A DNA stretch of 64,000 bases from Paenibacillus dendrobii (GCF_009807035.1 NZ_WUBI01000006.1:1-64000), one strand, 5' to 3'; shown: positions 35,256 to 43,786, counted from the stretch's first letter. Made by a program: numbers and translations. Notes: generated by a model not told the origin, from the sequence alone.

Positions 35256-35378
35256 TTATTCCCGATAAAAGAGCTTCTCATAGTTCACAGCCACATAAAT
35301 AATAGCCAATACGACGCATACGGCCAGAACCCAGGACAAGGGGTGCTCCTGTATATGCGATATCCATCGTTGCCACAT
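35256..35378 (-). CDS. Small single-pass membrane protein, 40 aa
   Basis: A short frame that is easily missed. It encodes MWQRWISHIQEHPLSW, a hydrophobic helix VLAVCVVLAIIYVAV, and the tail NYEKLFYRE. AAAGGG lies 8 bases before the ATG at 35378; an ATG at 35384 (two residues longer) is also possible but too near the site. A positively charged N-terminus, one helix and a charged tail make a believable membrane microprotein. Function unknown. Confidence 0.65.
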   Translation of the reverse strand: MWQRWISHIQEHPLSWVLAVCVVLAIIYVAVNYEKLFYRE

Positions 35379-35482
35379 AAGCATATCCCTTTCTATATAC
35401 GGGTATCGGTGATAGTTTCCGCCATGCGTCTGCATTCCATGCAGACTTGGATCTCTTCACAAAAAAGCCATGCCGGTGTGGA

Positions 35483-35510
35483 TTGACACATGCGAGTCGG
35501 CGGTGATAAT
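35483..35510 (+). promoter_or_regulatory. Sigma-A promoter upstream of the alpha/beta hydrolase
   Basis: TTGACA (35483-35488) and GATAAT (35505-35510) are 16 bp apart. The 5' leader would be about 120 nt. Confidence 0.7.
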
Positions 35511-35638
35511 ATGGACTTCAAACCTTATATCTCATTAAACTTATCGGAATTATAAAATATAGCATTTAAGGGATACAAAAATCCTTAGCACTAGCGTTTT
35601 ATCTGAAAACATAGTTATTTCAAAGGGGGATGGAATTC

Positions 35639-36469
35639 ATGGAAAGACAAATCATGATCCGTCATGGTCAGGAGGAACTGACCGCGAGTCTTCATTATCC
35701 GGTTCAGGCCGAAGGGAAGAACGGACGCTGCGGGGAGCGGGCGCCGCTCGTCGTCATCTGCCACGGGTTCGTCGGCAGCCGTGTGGGCGTGGACCGCTTA
35801 TTCGTAAAAACTGCCAGAGAGCTGGCGGGAGAAGGTTACATGGTGCTGCGCTTCGATTATGCGGGCTGCGGTGAAAGCAGCGGACATTATGGCAAAGAGG
35901 GACTCGAATCCATGATCGCCCAGACCCGGACCGTGCTGGATTATGCGCTGGATTGCGGAAATGTGGATCCATCCCAGGTCACGCTGATCGGACATAGCCT
36001 CGGCGGCGCGGTAGCCATTCTGACAGCCGTACGCGACCGTAGGGTGAAGAACCTGATTCTGTGGTCTGCGGTCGGATATCCGCTGAACGACATTCTGAAA
36101 ATCACCGGACGGGAAGTTTATGACCATGCGGTAAAAACAGGCAGCTCGGATTATCTCGGCTTCGATTTTACACCTGCATTTTTCGATTCGCTTGGAACGT
36201 ATCAGCCGTTCCAGGAGGCTATCAAATTCAACGGCAATGTCCTTGTCGTTCATGGCACGTCCGATGATACGATTCCGGTGGACTATGCTTTTCTATATCA
36301 AAAGGTGTTCTGGATGCGGTCCGAGGGCCGCTGCGACAAGGAAATCATTTTCCAGGGAAATCACACCTATTCGTCGGGTTCGCATTGCGGTCAGTTGATT
36401 CACCGGACCAAGGATTGGTTAAACGAGCAGAAGACCCTGCAGCAGGATTGGCAGCACTGGATGATCTAA
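35639..36469 (+). CDS. Alpha/beta hydrolase (serine esterase/peptidase-like)
   Basis: 276 residues. The oxyanion loop is VICHGFVGSRVGVD. The nucleophile elbow is LIGHSLGGAVAIL. The catalytic Asp is in VVHGTSDDTIPVD and the His in QGNHTYSSGSH. It looks like cytosolic esterases of the dienelactone-hydrolase/BAAT-like type; the substrate is unknown. I chose ATG 35639 with AAAGGGGG 9 bases upstream over ATG 35630, which is too close to that site. Confidence 0.87.
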   Translation: MERQIMIRHGQEELTASLHYPVQAEGKNGRCGERAPLVVICHGFVGSRVGVDRLFVKTARELAGEGYMVLRFDYAGCGESSGHYGKEGLESMIAQTRTVLDYALDCGNVDPSQVTLIGHSLGGAVAILTAVRDRRVKNLILWSAVGYPLNDILKITGREVYDHAVKTGSSDYLGFDFTPAFFDSLGTYQPFQEAIKFNGNVLVVHGTSDDTIPVDYAFLYQKVFWMRSEGRCDKEIIFQGNHTYSSGSHCGQLIHRTKDWLNEQKTLQQDWQHWMI

Positions 36470-36613
36470 CAAGCTAAATAACGCCTTTCAAGCAGACTTC
36501 TTGACGTTACAGGAAATCAATCAAGCCAGCAGTGATACAGAGATTGGAATTATCTCTTCATACACGGTAAAATATAAGTAGCAACTTATACTGGCGTGTG
36601 GAGGTTGACATCG

Positions 36614-37393
36614 ATGACATTACCATCTTTATTTGTAGCGCACGGTTCACCTATGCTCGCCCTGGAAGATAACGGATACACGCAGTTTCTGGAAAGTTTG
36701 GGACGGGAGCTTCCGAAGCCGGAGGCCATTGCCGTATTCTCGGCGCATTGGGACAGTCCCGACCAATCCATGAGCGTGGATGAATCCCACGGTACGATGC
36801 ATGACTTTTACGGTTTTCCGGAAGCCATGTATGAACTGCGGTATCCGGCTCCGGGCTCTGCATCGCTTACCCAGCAGATTGGGCAGTTGTTTGACGCAGG
36901 CAATCTGTCGTATCAGCCGGTCCTCGGCCGAGGCCTTGACCACGGTGCTTGGGTTATTTTACAGAAGATGTATCCTGAAGCGAATATTCCGGTTGTCGAG
37001 CTGTCAGTAGATTCCAGACGTTCTCCCGCAGAGCAATATGCGATTGGCGCCATGCTGAAGGAACTTCGCCAGCAAAATGTTCTGGTCATCGGCAGCGGCG
37101 GCTTGGTGCATAACCTGCGCATGATTGGACAGTCGGAGGAAGCGGATGATTGGGCCGTGGAATTCGATGAATGGGTTGCGGGGCAGCTGGAGGGCTGGAA
37201 GGTCAACGAGTTGTTCGATTATGACAAAAAAGCTCCTCATGCCCGCCAGGCGGTGCCTTCTTACGGAGTGGAGCATTTCATCCCGCTGTTCTATGCCATG
37301 GGAGCTGCAGACGATGACCGCAAGGCCAAGCGTCTGTTTCAGGCTTACCAGTATGGGAACCTCAGCTTGAACTGCTGGATGTTCGGTTCCTGA
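36614..37393 (+). CDS. Extradiol ring-opening dioxygenase, LigB/DODA (YgiD) family
   Basis: 259 residues, class III extradiol dioxygenase. Metal-site His residues are expected in LFVAHGSPMLAL and VFSAHWDS, and a further His in GRGLDHGAWVIL. GSGGLVHNLR follows. Relatives open 4,5-DOPA or other catechols. I chose ATG 36614 because GGAGGT lies 8 bases upstream. It converges on two DoxX genes, a pairing that recalls catechol stress modules (catDE in B. subtilis), although the dioxygenase family differs. Confidence 0.9.
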   Translation: MTLPSLFVAHGSPMLALEDNGYTQFLESLGRELPKPEAIAVFSAHWDSPDQSMSVDESHGTMHDFYGFPEAMYELRYPAPGSASLTQQIGQLFDAGNLSYQPVLGRGLDHGAWVILQKMYPEANIPVVELSVDSRRSPAEQYAIGAMLKELRQQNVLVIGSGGLVHNLRMIGQSEEADDWAVEFDEWVAGQLEGWKVNELFDYDKKAPHARQAVPSYGVEHFIPLFYAMGAADDDRKAKRLFQAYQYGNLSLNCWMFGS

Positions 37394-37422
37394 ACAGCAA
37401 ATCACATCACATGAAAAAGAAT

Positions 37423-37451
37423 GAGCCGGGCTGGTATTTCCAGCCCGGCTC
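37423..37451. terminator. Bidirectional hairpin between dioxygenase and doxX copy 1
   Basis: GAGCCGGGCTGG pairs perfectly with CCAGCCCGGCTC. The T run on the minus side (ATTCTTTTTC) is the better one. Confidence 0.85.
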
Positions 37452-37484
37452 TTTGTGTTGCTCCCTGTAGTTCTCTCTTGGTGT

Positions 37485-38027
37485 TTATGCAGCGCCTTTG
37501 GTCTTGTTTATGCCGTTTTGCGGTACAGGAGCGGGAGCAGGATCATGGGCATTCTTGTGGAAGAGGCCGCGTACATAAGGCATTACCCAGTGGTCCAGTC
37601 CGATGCGTCCGGCATTGGCGGCAGCGACGACGATGAAGATTTCAAGCACGACCATTTGTGCGTTGGTGCTTACGGTGCCCGAGAAGAGGAAGGCGAAGTT
37701 CATCACCATACCCATCAGGGCAGCGAAGGTAGTGAAGGTACCGAGGATAAGTCCCAGTCCGACCAGTGTTTCACCAAGCGGGATGACAACGTTGAATAAT
37801 TTTACTCCAGGCAGTGCGCCATGCTCCAGGAAGGCAGCCCACCAGCCTTGCACTGCGGGGTGATCGCCGCTTGCCTTGGCAATGGCCCCTTGCAGGAAGC
37901 CTCCTGCGTCGAATCCGCCTGTCAGTTTCTCAATTCCGCCTTTGATCCAGGTATATCCAAGGTAAATCCGGACCACCGTTAATAACCACATTGCCACTTT
38001 GTTGTTTCTCAGCCAGTTGTTGAACAT
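37485..38027 (-). CDS. DoxX family membrane protein, copy 1
   Basis: 180 residues with four hydrophobic helices: WLLTVVRIYLGYTWI, the region LFNVVIPLGETLVGLGLIL, FAALMGMVMNFAFLFSG and MVVLEIFIVVAAANAG. This is the DoxX layout. DoxX proteins are linked to quinone, thiol and redox homeostasis in the membrane. It is collinear and mostly identical with the gene at 38426-38944. Its promoter carries Fnr-type and Rex-type palindromes, so low-oxygen or high-NADH expression is inferred. Confidence 0.9.
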   Translation of the reverse strand: MFNNWLRNNKVAMWLLTVVRIYLGYTWIKGGIEKLTGGFDAGGFLQGAIAKASGDHPAVQGWWAAFLEHGALPGVKLFNVVIPLGETLVGLGLILGTFTTFAALMGMVMNFAFLFSGTVSTNAQMVVLEIFIVVAAANAGRIGLDHWVMPYVRGLFHKNAHDPAPAPVPQNGINKTKGAA

Positions 38028-38144
38028 TACAATCCACTCCTCAAATTAGTTTAATGGGTATTTTTAGGAAGCTTCTAGGGTGCTGTTCTTGATGTGAGCT
38101 TCTTTCTTTTGTTGTTGGAAGATGATCATCTCTTTCATGTCTTT

Positions 38145-38188
38145 ATTATATGTGAAATATTTCACGTTACATGTGATTTAAATCACAT
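38145..38188 (-). promoter_or_regulatory. Promoter of doxX copy 1 with Fnr-type and Rex-type palindromes
   Basis: On the minus strand TATAAT lies at 38150-38145. ATGTGATTTAAATCACAT (38171-38188) is a perfect 18-bp palindrome containing TGTGA-N6-TCACA, the Fnr/Crp consensus. Its centre is 41.5 bp from a start predicted at 38138. GTGAAATATTTCAC (38152-38165) is a perfect palindrome covering the spacer and matches the core of the Rex operator (TTGTGAAnnnnTTCACAA, 11 of 14). It could equally be a second Fnr-like site. Confidence 0.75.
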
Positions 38189-38327
38189 TATTAAAAATAA
38201 ATTAAAATTTTTAAATTGTTTTTCTGTCAGTGCGTTTCGGGTTAGCATTTTCAGCCCGGCGATCGGATTGCAAGCTGCCGAATTTTCGAATCATTGAATG
38301 GAAGAGAGGCGGGCTAGAATGAAAAAA

Positions 38328-38355
38328 GAGCCGGGCTGGACATCCAGCTCGACTC
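38328..38355 (-). terminator. Terminator of doxX copy 2
   Basis: GAGCCGGGCTGG with CCAGCTCGACTC (one mismatch, one G-U), followed on the minus strand by CTTTTTTC. It resembles the terminator of copy 1, so the duplicated unit included it. Confidence 0.85.
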
Positions 38356-38425
38356 TATGTGATATTCTCATATGATATTGGGATTAGAGTAAGATTAGAG
38401 TAAGCTGTTGATCTGATCTGATCTG

Positions 38426-38944
38426 TTAAATGCTGCTTTGCGGAGCAGAAGCGGGGGGAGTATCTTGTTTCTTATAGAAAAGGTTGCGCAGGAAAGGCAT
38501 TACCCAGTAATCCAGTCCGATGCGTCCGGCATTGGCGGCAGCGACGACGATGAAGATTTCAAGCAAAATCATTTGCGGGTTCACACTGATGCTGCCCGAG
38601 AAGAGGAAGGCAAAGTTCATTACCATGCCCATTAAGGCGGCAAAGGTTGCGAAGGTACCCAAGAGAAGTCCTATGCCAACGAGCGTTTCACCGAGGGGGA
38701 TCAAGATGTTGAACAGCTTCACGCTAGGCAGTGCGCCGTGTTTCAGAAATGTTGCCCACCAGTTCTGTACAGCGGGATGCTCACCTGCGGCTTTGGCGAT
38801 AGCGCCTTTCATGAAGCCTCCGGCATCGAAACCGTCGGTTAATTTTTTAATCCCACCCGTAATCCACGTGTAACCCAGGTAGATCCGCACGACCGTCAGC
38901 AACCACATCGCGACTTGATTCTTTCTCAACCAGTTGTTGAACAA
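38426..38944 (-). CDS. DoxX family membrane protein, copy 2
   Basis: 172 residues, with the same four-helix plan as copy 1 and no gaps between them over about 155 residues; they differ mainly in loops and the C-terminal tail. Its upstream region lacks the Fnr/Rex palindromes of copy 1 and instead has ATGACATTTTGTCAT and TTACA-N5-TGTAA. The two copies therefore look differently controlled. The ATG follows GAGGAGTGGG. Confidence 0.9.
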   Translation of the reverse strand: MFNNWLRKNQVAMWLLTVVRIYLGYTWITGGIKKLTDGFDAGGFMKGAIAKAAGEHPAVQNWWATFLKHGALPSVKLFNILIPLGETLVGIGLLLGTFATFAALMGMVMNFAFLFSGSISVNPQMILLEIFIVVAAANAGRIGLDYWVMPFLRNLFYKKQDTPPASAPQSSI

Positions 38945-39431
38945 GATATCCCACTCCTCAAAGTTTTTTATGACATTTTGTCATTTTGTGTCATTCTCCT
39001 TTTGTCTGCAATTTTAGCATTTAATGGAATAACATCCTTTGATTATAAATTATACATATCAACTTACAAGTGGTGTAAACCACGATTTTTAATAAAATTT
39101 TAATATTTTCCGCAGTTTTTTCATAGGAATTACCCTGGAAAGGACGGCTTTTTACACATTGCCCTGTAATCTCATCATAATTCCCTAAGTAGGTGGGATT
39201 ATTCAGAATTAAGACAAGATATGGAGCCTCGTGAATAAGAACAGGAAAAATGTACGGGCGTTACTTCCTCGCATACGTCGATAAAGGTTGTAAATTGCGG
39301 TTTTTCAAAGACAAACCCTACCATTTATGCTTAAATGGGAGGAAAAGGAAAGCGGGAGGGAGACCGGATCAAGCAAAGTGCTGCATCTTGGGAGGTGCAG
39401 TCCGAACAATATCGAGGGGGAATGGATTGAT
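38945..39431. promoter_or_regulatory. Regulatory region of doxX copy 2 and spacer to DUF3048 gene
   Basis: On the minus strand a promoter is readable as TTTACA (39079-39074) and TATAAT (39054-39049), 19 bp apart. TTACAAGTGGTGTAA (39064-39078) is an inverted repeat over the -35. ATGACATTTTGTCAT (38970-38984) is a perfect palindrome in the 5' leader, with a further half-site TGTCAT at 38989. Such spaced palindromes are typical of MarR/DUF24 (YodB, CatR) operators. The right part (39100-39400) shows no gene. Confidence 0.55.
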
Positions 39432-40532
39432 ATGAAGAATCGAGTGGGGATGAGCGGATACAGATGGTGGAGCGGCATGTTGTGCGCGATGCTATGCGTT
39501 TCGCTGCTGGCTGGCTGCGGGCAGCAGAAGGCGGAAGCGCCCAAGGCGCCGGTCGTGGAGGAACAGACGCCTCCGGAGGAGCCGGCCCCGGAGGATCCGG
39601 TGCAATCGGGCGATCCGGAACAGGCTGCTTTCACGGCTCCGTTAACCGGACTGCCCATGGATCAAGCTCCTACGATACGCCCACTGTCCATTATGATTAA
39701 CAATGCGCCGGCTGCGCGGCCGCAGTCCGGGCTTACCCAAGCGGATATCGTATATGAAGTGCTGGCGGAGGGCGGCATTACGCGGATGATTGGTATTTTC
39801 CAAAGCAAGGGAACGGATGAAACGATCGGGCCGATTCGCAGCATCCGTCCTTACCTGATCAATCTTGGCGAAAGTTATGGCGGCGTGCTGGTCCATGCCG
39901 GTGGCAGCAATGATGCCTATGCGATTTTGCAGAAGCAGCATAAGGAAGATCTCGATGAGATTGGAAATAGCGGGGCATACTTTTGGAGAGATAAATCCCG
40001 GAAGGCTCCGCATAACCTCTATTCGAGCGCAGACAAGCTCCGGGAGGGCGCTGACAAGCACGGTTACAAAAAGGAAGTAAATATACCCGCTTACAAGTTT
40101 CGGGCCGAGAGCGACCTTCCAGAGGGCGAGGATGCGACTGGAGTCGACATTACCTTCCTGCTCAAAAGCTACAAGGTATCGTATCAGTATCATGAGGCCA
40201 GCAAGGTGTATCAGCGTTCCATTAACGGTAAGCCGCATGTCGATCAGAACACGGGGCAGCAGCTGACGGCGACGAATGTGGTCATTTTGGGCGCTGATCA
40301 TAAAACGCTGGATGATGTGGGCCGGCTTGCCGTCGATGTCGATAAGGGTGGAGAGGCCGTTCTGCTGCAGCGGGGCAAAATTCTCAAGGGGCGCTGGGTG
40401 CGTGCCAAGGGAGACGTGATCCGGTTCGTGAAGGACGGGCAGGAGGTGCCGCTGTATCCGGGTACCACATATTTCAATATCGTACCGAATGCGCCAACCT
40501 TCGACAGCCATATCCAAATTCATCAGCCATAA
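39432..40532 (+). CDS. DUF3048 lipoprotein (YerB-like)
   Basis: 366 residues. The signal ends in the lipobox SLLAGC. A Pro, Glu-rich linker (about 35-65) follows. The DUF3048 body starts at APLTGLPMDQAPTIRPLSIM and includes GPIRSIRPYLINLGES and HAGGSNDAYAIL. The family is outward facing and of unknown function; B. subtilis YerB belongs to it. I chose ATG 39432 because a signal peptide begins there; GAGGGGG lies about 11 bases upstream. Confidence 0.88.
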   Translation: MKNRVGMSGYRWWSGMLCAMLCVSLLAGCGQQKAEAPKAPVVEEQTPPEEPAPEDPVQSGDPEQAAFTAPLTGLPMDQAPTIRPLSIMINNAPAARPQSGLTQADIVYEVLAEGGITRMIGIFQSKGTDETIGPIRSIRPYLINLGESYGGVLVHAGGSNDAYAILQKQHKEDLDEIGNSGAYFWRDKSRKAPHNLYSSADKLREGADKHGYKKEVNIPAYKFRAESDLPEGEDATGVDITFLLKSYKVSYQYHEASKVYQRSINGKPHVDQNTGQQLTATNVVILGADHKTLDDVGRLAVDVDKGGEAVLLQRGKILKGRWVRAKGDVIRFVKDGQEVPLYPGTTYFNIVPNAPTFDSHIQIHQP

Positions 40533-40639
40533 GGCCTTCGCTGTAGGCGGTTTATGCAAATCCTGGAGCTCATTATTCCAGTCCTTGGATATTTTTACCC
40601 AAGACTGGGTAATTTATCGTATGAAATCCTGTTCGCGCC

Positions 40640-40656
40640 TTTACATTCCGTTAAAA
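40640..40656 (+). promoter_or_regulatory. Possible PhoP box upstream of the phosphate transporter pair
   Basis: TTTACA (40640-40645) and TTAAAA (40651-40656) are spaced by 5 bp, the PhoP direct-repeat arrangement. A third TTTACA at 40673 lies 22 bp on, in the same 11-bp phase. Confidence 0.4.
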
Positions 40657-40672
40657 TAGAGATGCGGTCGCC

Positions 40673-40702
40673 TTTACAAAATACGCCGCGGATTGATAAA
40701 AT
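40673..40702 (+). promoter_or_regulatory. Promoter of the DUF47-pit operon
   Basis: TTTACA (40673-40678) and TAAAAT (40697-40702) are 18 bp apart. The start codon of the first gene is 65 bp further on. Confidence 0.55.
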
Positions 40703-40766
40703 AGTTGGGGTTGTCATTTTGCTGTTTTCGCGCGTTCACGGCAATTTTAAGTAAAGGGGTTATCGT

Positions 40767-41381
40767 ATGAAATTGAAGAAAAAGGACATATTTTTCCAAA
40801 CATTGGAGAATATGGCCGATACGATTGTACAAGCTGCCGATTATTTCGCACAGCATGTAGCCAATCTCCAGGATGTACTTCTTTTTGCCAATGAAATGAA
40901 GAAGTTTGAGTCGCAGTGTGACGAATTTACACACACCATTATTACGGAACTCAACAAAACGTTTATAACGCCGATCGAACGCGATGATATCATGGATTTG
41001 ACGACCACTTTGGATGACGTAATGGACGGGCTTGAGGCTTGTGCTTCCCGCTTCGATATGTATCATCTGCCGGACCCCGACGAGTACATCGTGCAGTTCG
41101 CAGAAATTTTGCGTCAATCGGCTTACGAAATTCAAAAGGCTATTCATCTGCTATCCCAGAAGAAGCTTCTGGCGATCCGTGAATATACCATCCGTTTGAA
41201 TGATCTGGAGAATCAAGGGGACGAGCTGCTTCGCATCTGCATCAAAGAGCTCTTCGCCAAAGTAACGGACCCGATCGAGCTGATCAAGCGCAAAGAGATT
41301 TACGAACGACTGGAAACAACCACAGACGCGTGTGAAGACGTGGCCAACATGCTGGAATCGATCATTATGAGCAACTCGTAA
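40767..41381 (+). CDS. DUF47 / PhoU-like phosphate transport accessory protein
   Basis: 204 residues, all helical and highly charged, without membrane segments. It begins KLKKKDIFFQTLENMADTIV and has the family acidic metal-binding stretches EMKKFESQCDEFTH and LNDLENQGDELLR. DUF47 proteins are encoded next to PiT transporters and are thought to regulate them. AAAGGGG precedes the ATG. The pit gene follows 15 bp later. Confidence 0.92.
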   Translation: MKLKKKDIFFQTLENMADTIVQAADYFAQHVANLQDVLLFANEMKKFESQCDEFTHTIITELNKTFITPIERDDIMDLTTTLDDVMDGLEACASRFDMYHLPDPDEYIVQFAEILRQSAYEIQKAIHLLSQKKLLAIREYTIRLNDLENQGDELLRICIKELFAKVTDPIELIKRKEIYERLETTTDACEDVANMLESIIMSNS

Positions 41382-41396
41382 GGGGCCAACTAAAAC

Positions 41397-42389
41397 ATGG
41401 ATACATCATCAATATTCGTTATAGGTATTGTCATCTTCCTGGCGCTGGCGTTTGACTTCATTAACGGGTTCCATGACACGGCCAACGCGATAGCAACCTC
41501 GGTATCGACGCGCGCGCTCAAGCCGCGTACGGCGATTATCCTGGCGGCGGCCATGAACTTCCTTGGAGCTATTCTCTTTACGGGCGTTGCGAAGAAAATC
41601 GGCGGTAGCGTCACGGATCCGACGACGCTTGATAATGGTCTGGAAGTGGTTACGGCCACGCTGCTGGCCGCGATTATCTGGAATCTGGCGACCTGGTGGC
41701 TGGGCATTCCATCCTCCTCCTCGCATGCGCTGATCGGCGCTTTGGCCGGTGCGGTATTCGTCGGAGCCGGTTCGGATCACCTCAAGTGGAGCGGATTCAT
41801 TGAAATCGTGGAAGGACTTTTGCTGTCTCCGCTGATTGCATTTGTCATCGGTTATATCATCATGACGATACTCAAGTGGATATTTGCGAAGAAGAGTCCG
41901 CATACCGTCAACAAGGGCTTCCGTACCATGCAGATCCTGACCGCTGCGGCGCAGTCTTTTACGCATGGCACGAACGACGCGCAAAAGGCGATGGGGATTA
42001 TCACCTTTGCCCTCGTCACTTCCGGGCATCTGGAGAGTCTCGAAGTACCGCTGTGGGTTAAAATCGCGGCAGCGACCTCGATGGCGCTCGGTACCTCCAT
42101 TGGCGGCTGGAAGATTATCAAGACGATGGGAACGAAAATTTTCAAAATCGAACCGATTCACGGCTTCGCGGCTGACTTTACCTCCGCTTCCGTCATCTTC
42201 GGTGCGACTCTGCTGCATCTGCCCGTCAGTACAACCCATGCGGTAACCTCCGCCATTCTCGGTGTAGGCAGCGCGAAGCGCTTCTCCGAAGTGAAATGGT
42301 CACTGGCTGGACGGATCGTCATCACATGGTTTATTACCATCCCGATTTCCGCCATACTGGCAGGTATTATTTTTAAAATATTATTTTAG
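41397..42389 (+). CDS. pit: PiT family inorganic phosphate transporter
   Basis: 330 residues with about ten membrane helices. Both PiT signature repeats are present: GFHDTANAIATSVSTRALKP near the N-terminus and HGTNDAQKAMGII in the second half. It should import phosphate (or metal-phosphate) with protons or sodium. It forms an operon with the DUF47 gene and ends in its own terminator. Confidence 0.95.
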   Translation: MDTSSIFVIGIVIFLALAFDFINGFHDTANAIATSVSTRALKPRTAIILAAAMNFLGAILFTGVAKKIGGSVTDPTTLDNGLEVVTATLLAAIIWNLATWWLGIPSSSSHALIGALAGAVFVGAGSDHLKWSGFIEIVEGLLLSPLIAFVIGYIIMTILKWIFAKKSPHTVNKGFRTMQILTAAAQSFTHGTNDAQKAMGIITFALVTSGHLESLEVPLWVKIAAATSMALGTSIGGWKIIKTMGTKIFKIEPIHGFAADFTSASVIFGATLLHLPVSTTHAVTSAILGVGSAKRFSEVKWSLAGRIVITWFITIPISAILAGIIFKILF

Positions 42390-42412
42390 ACAAAACAATA
42401 GGATTAGAGTGG

Positions 42413-42439
42413 GGGCCAATCGATGAGGTTGGCTTTTTT
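42413..42439 (+). terminator. Terminator of the DUF47-pit operon
   Basis: GGCCAA with TTGGC around an 8-9 base loop, followed by TTTTTT. Confidence 0.8.
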
Positions 42440-42631
42440 GTATGCCCGAAAGCGGGGATGTCGTGATTAAGCGGACGATGCTGTACAATGGAGATTACCA
42501 ATCTGTGCCTGTGGAGAGTTATAATGCTTCCATTGGAAAGCGAATGACTGACAGGCAGGAAACTTCAGCATGCAGCTTCGGCCTTAGAATTGCAGTAAGA
42601 CCCTGATGTGAAAGGAGTCCAACGAATACCG

Positions 42632-43591
42632 ATGATACGCACAATGGCCATAACCCGTTCGCATGAGGTGGTGACCGGAATCCCGCTGGAGCAGCTCCAG
42701 CCGGATGATTACGCCTGGATGTGGGTGGATTTCAACGCCCCAACGCCGAAGGAATCGGCGCTTCTGACTACATATTTTCATTTTCATCCGCTCGCGGTGG
42801 AGGACTGTCTGCATGTGCTCCAGCGTCCGAAGCTGGACTATTATGACGAACTGCAGTTTTTCGTGCTGCATGCGCTGGACCCGGATACGCTCCATGTGGA
42901 GGAAGTAGACCTGTTTCTAGGGCAGAACCTGATCGTGTCTTTCCACAGCAAGGAGCTGCAGGAAGTGGACGAGGCTTGGACCGAGATTATCCAGCATGCC
43001 CATGACCGCAAGATTTGGTCCCGCGGCCCGGTATCCTGCGCCTACAACGTGATGGACAAGCTCGTGGACAAGTATTTCCCAAGCGTCTTCGGCATTGAGG
43101 ACGAGCTGGCGGAGCTGGAGAACCGCGGCAGTTCGGAATCGGTCGAGGACCTCATGAACCAGGTGTTCGACCTGCGGGGGCGCTTGCTGAAGCTCAGACG
43201 AACGGTGGTACCGATGCGCGACCTCATGTACCGGATCGTCAACTCCCAGCATGTCCAGAGCAATACCGAGCATAAAGTGTACTTCGGCGATATTTATGAC
43301 CACCTGCTGAAGCTGACGGACATGATCGAAGCGGACCGCGAAATGACGGCGGATCTGCGGGACAGCTATATTTCGCTGAACTCGAACCGGATGAACGCGA
43401 TCATGAAGACCCTGACGGTCATCACGACCGTGTTCATGCCGCTGACGCTCATTGCGGGCATCTACGGGATGAACTTCGCCAATATGCCGGAACTGGGCTG
43501 GACATACGGATACCCGGCAGTGCTTCTGCTCATGTTCGTGCTGGGCGGTGGCATGGTGATGTGGTTCCTGAAGCGGGGATGGTTTAAGTAA
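42632..43591 (+). CDS. corA: CorA family magnesium transporter
   Basis: 319 residues. A large cytosolic N-terminal domain includes HFHPLAVEDCLHVLQRPKLD. Two C-terminal membrane helices follow, with the selectivity motif YGMNF at the end of the first. A basic WFLKRGWFK tail is the CorA C-terminus. It forms pentameric Mg2+ channels. I chose ATG 42632 since it gives the normal family length; AAGGAG is 13 bases upstream. A GTG at 42608 overlaps that site. Confidence 0.94.
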   Translation: MIRTMAITRSHEVVTGIPLEQLQPDDYAWMWVDFNAPTPKESALLTTYFHFHPLAVEDCLHVLQRPKLDYYDELQFFVLHALDPDTLHVEEVDLFLGQNLIVSFHSKELQEVDEAWTEIIQHAHDRKIWSRGPVSCAYNVMDKLVDKYFPSVFGIEDELAELENRGSSESVEDLMNQVFDLRGRLLKLRRTVVPMRDLMYRIVNSQHVQSNTEHKVYFGDIYDHLLKLTDMIEADREMTADLRDSYISLNSNRMNAIMKTLTVITTVFMPLTLIAGIYGMNFANMPELGWTYGYPAVLLLMFVLGGGMVMWFLKRGWFK

Positions 43592-43626
43592 GAGCTTGTG
43601 GCGTGAAATGTGACAGCATAGAAATA

Positions 43627-43727
43627 GGGGGCATGATGGCCCCCTGCATGGAAAAGCGGATACGTATCTATTGCTGATCGTTCAGGGCCGCAGCATAAAC
43701 AGACAACATGGGGATAGAGCCATCCCC
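43627..43727. other. Two GC-rich hairpins in the corA / YqfQ-like convergent gap
   Basis: GGGGGC with GCCCCC (43627-43644) and GGGGAT with ATCCCC (43710-43727). Neither has a good T tract. They probably mark the 3' ends of the convergent genes. Confidence 0.5.
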
Positions 43728-43786
43728 CTGACCCCGTTATCCAAGTGCGGCCTTCAAGAGCAGAAACGGTTCATATGTGTCTTGGG

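Noticed and set aside
40578..40608. Hairpin CCAGTCCTTGG/CCCAAGACTGG as terminator of the DUF3048 gene
   Set aside because: The stem is good, but no T tract follows on the plus strand, so termination cannot be claimed.
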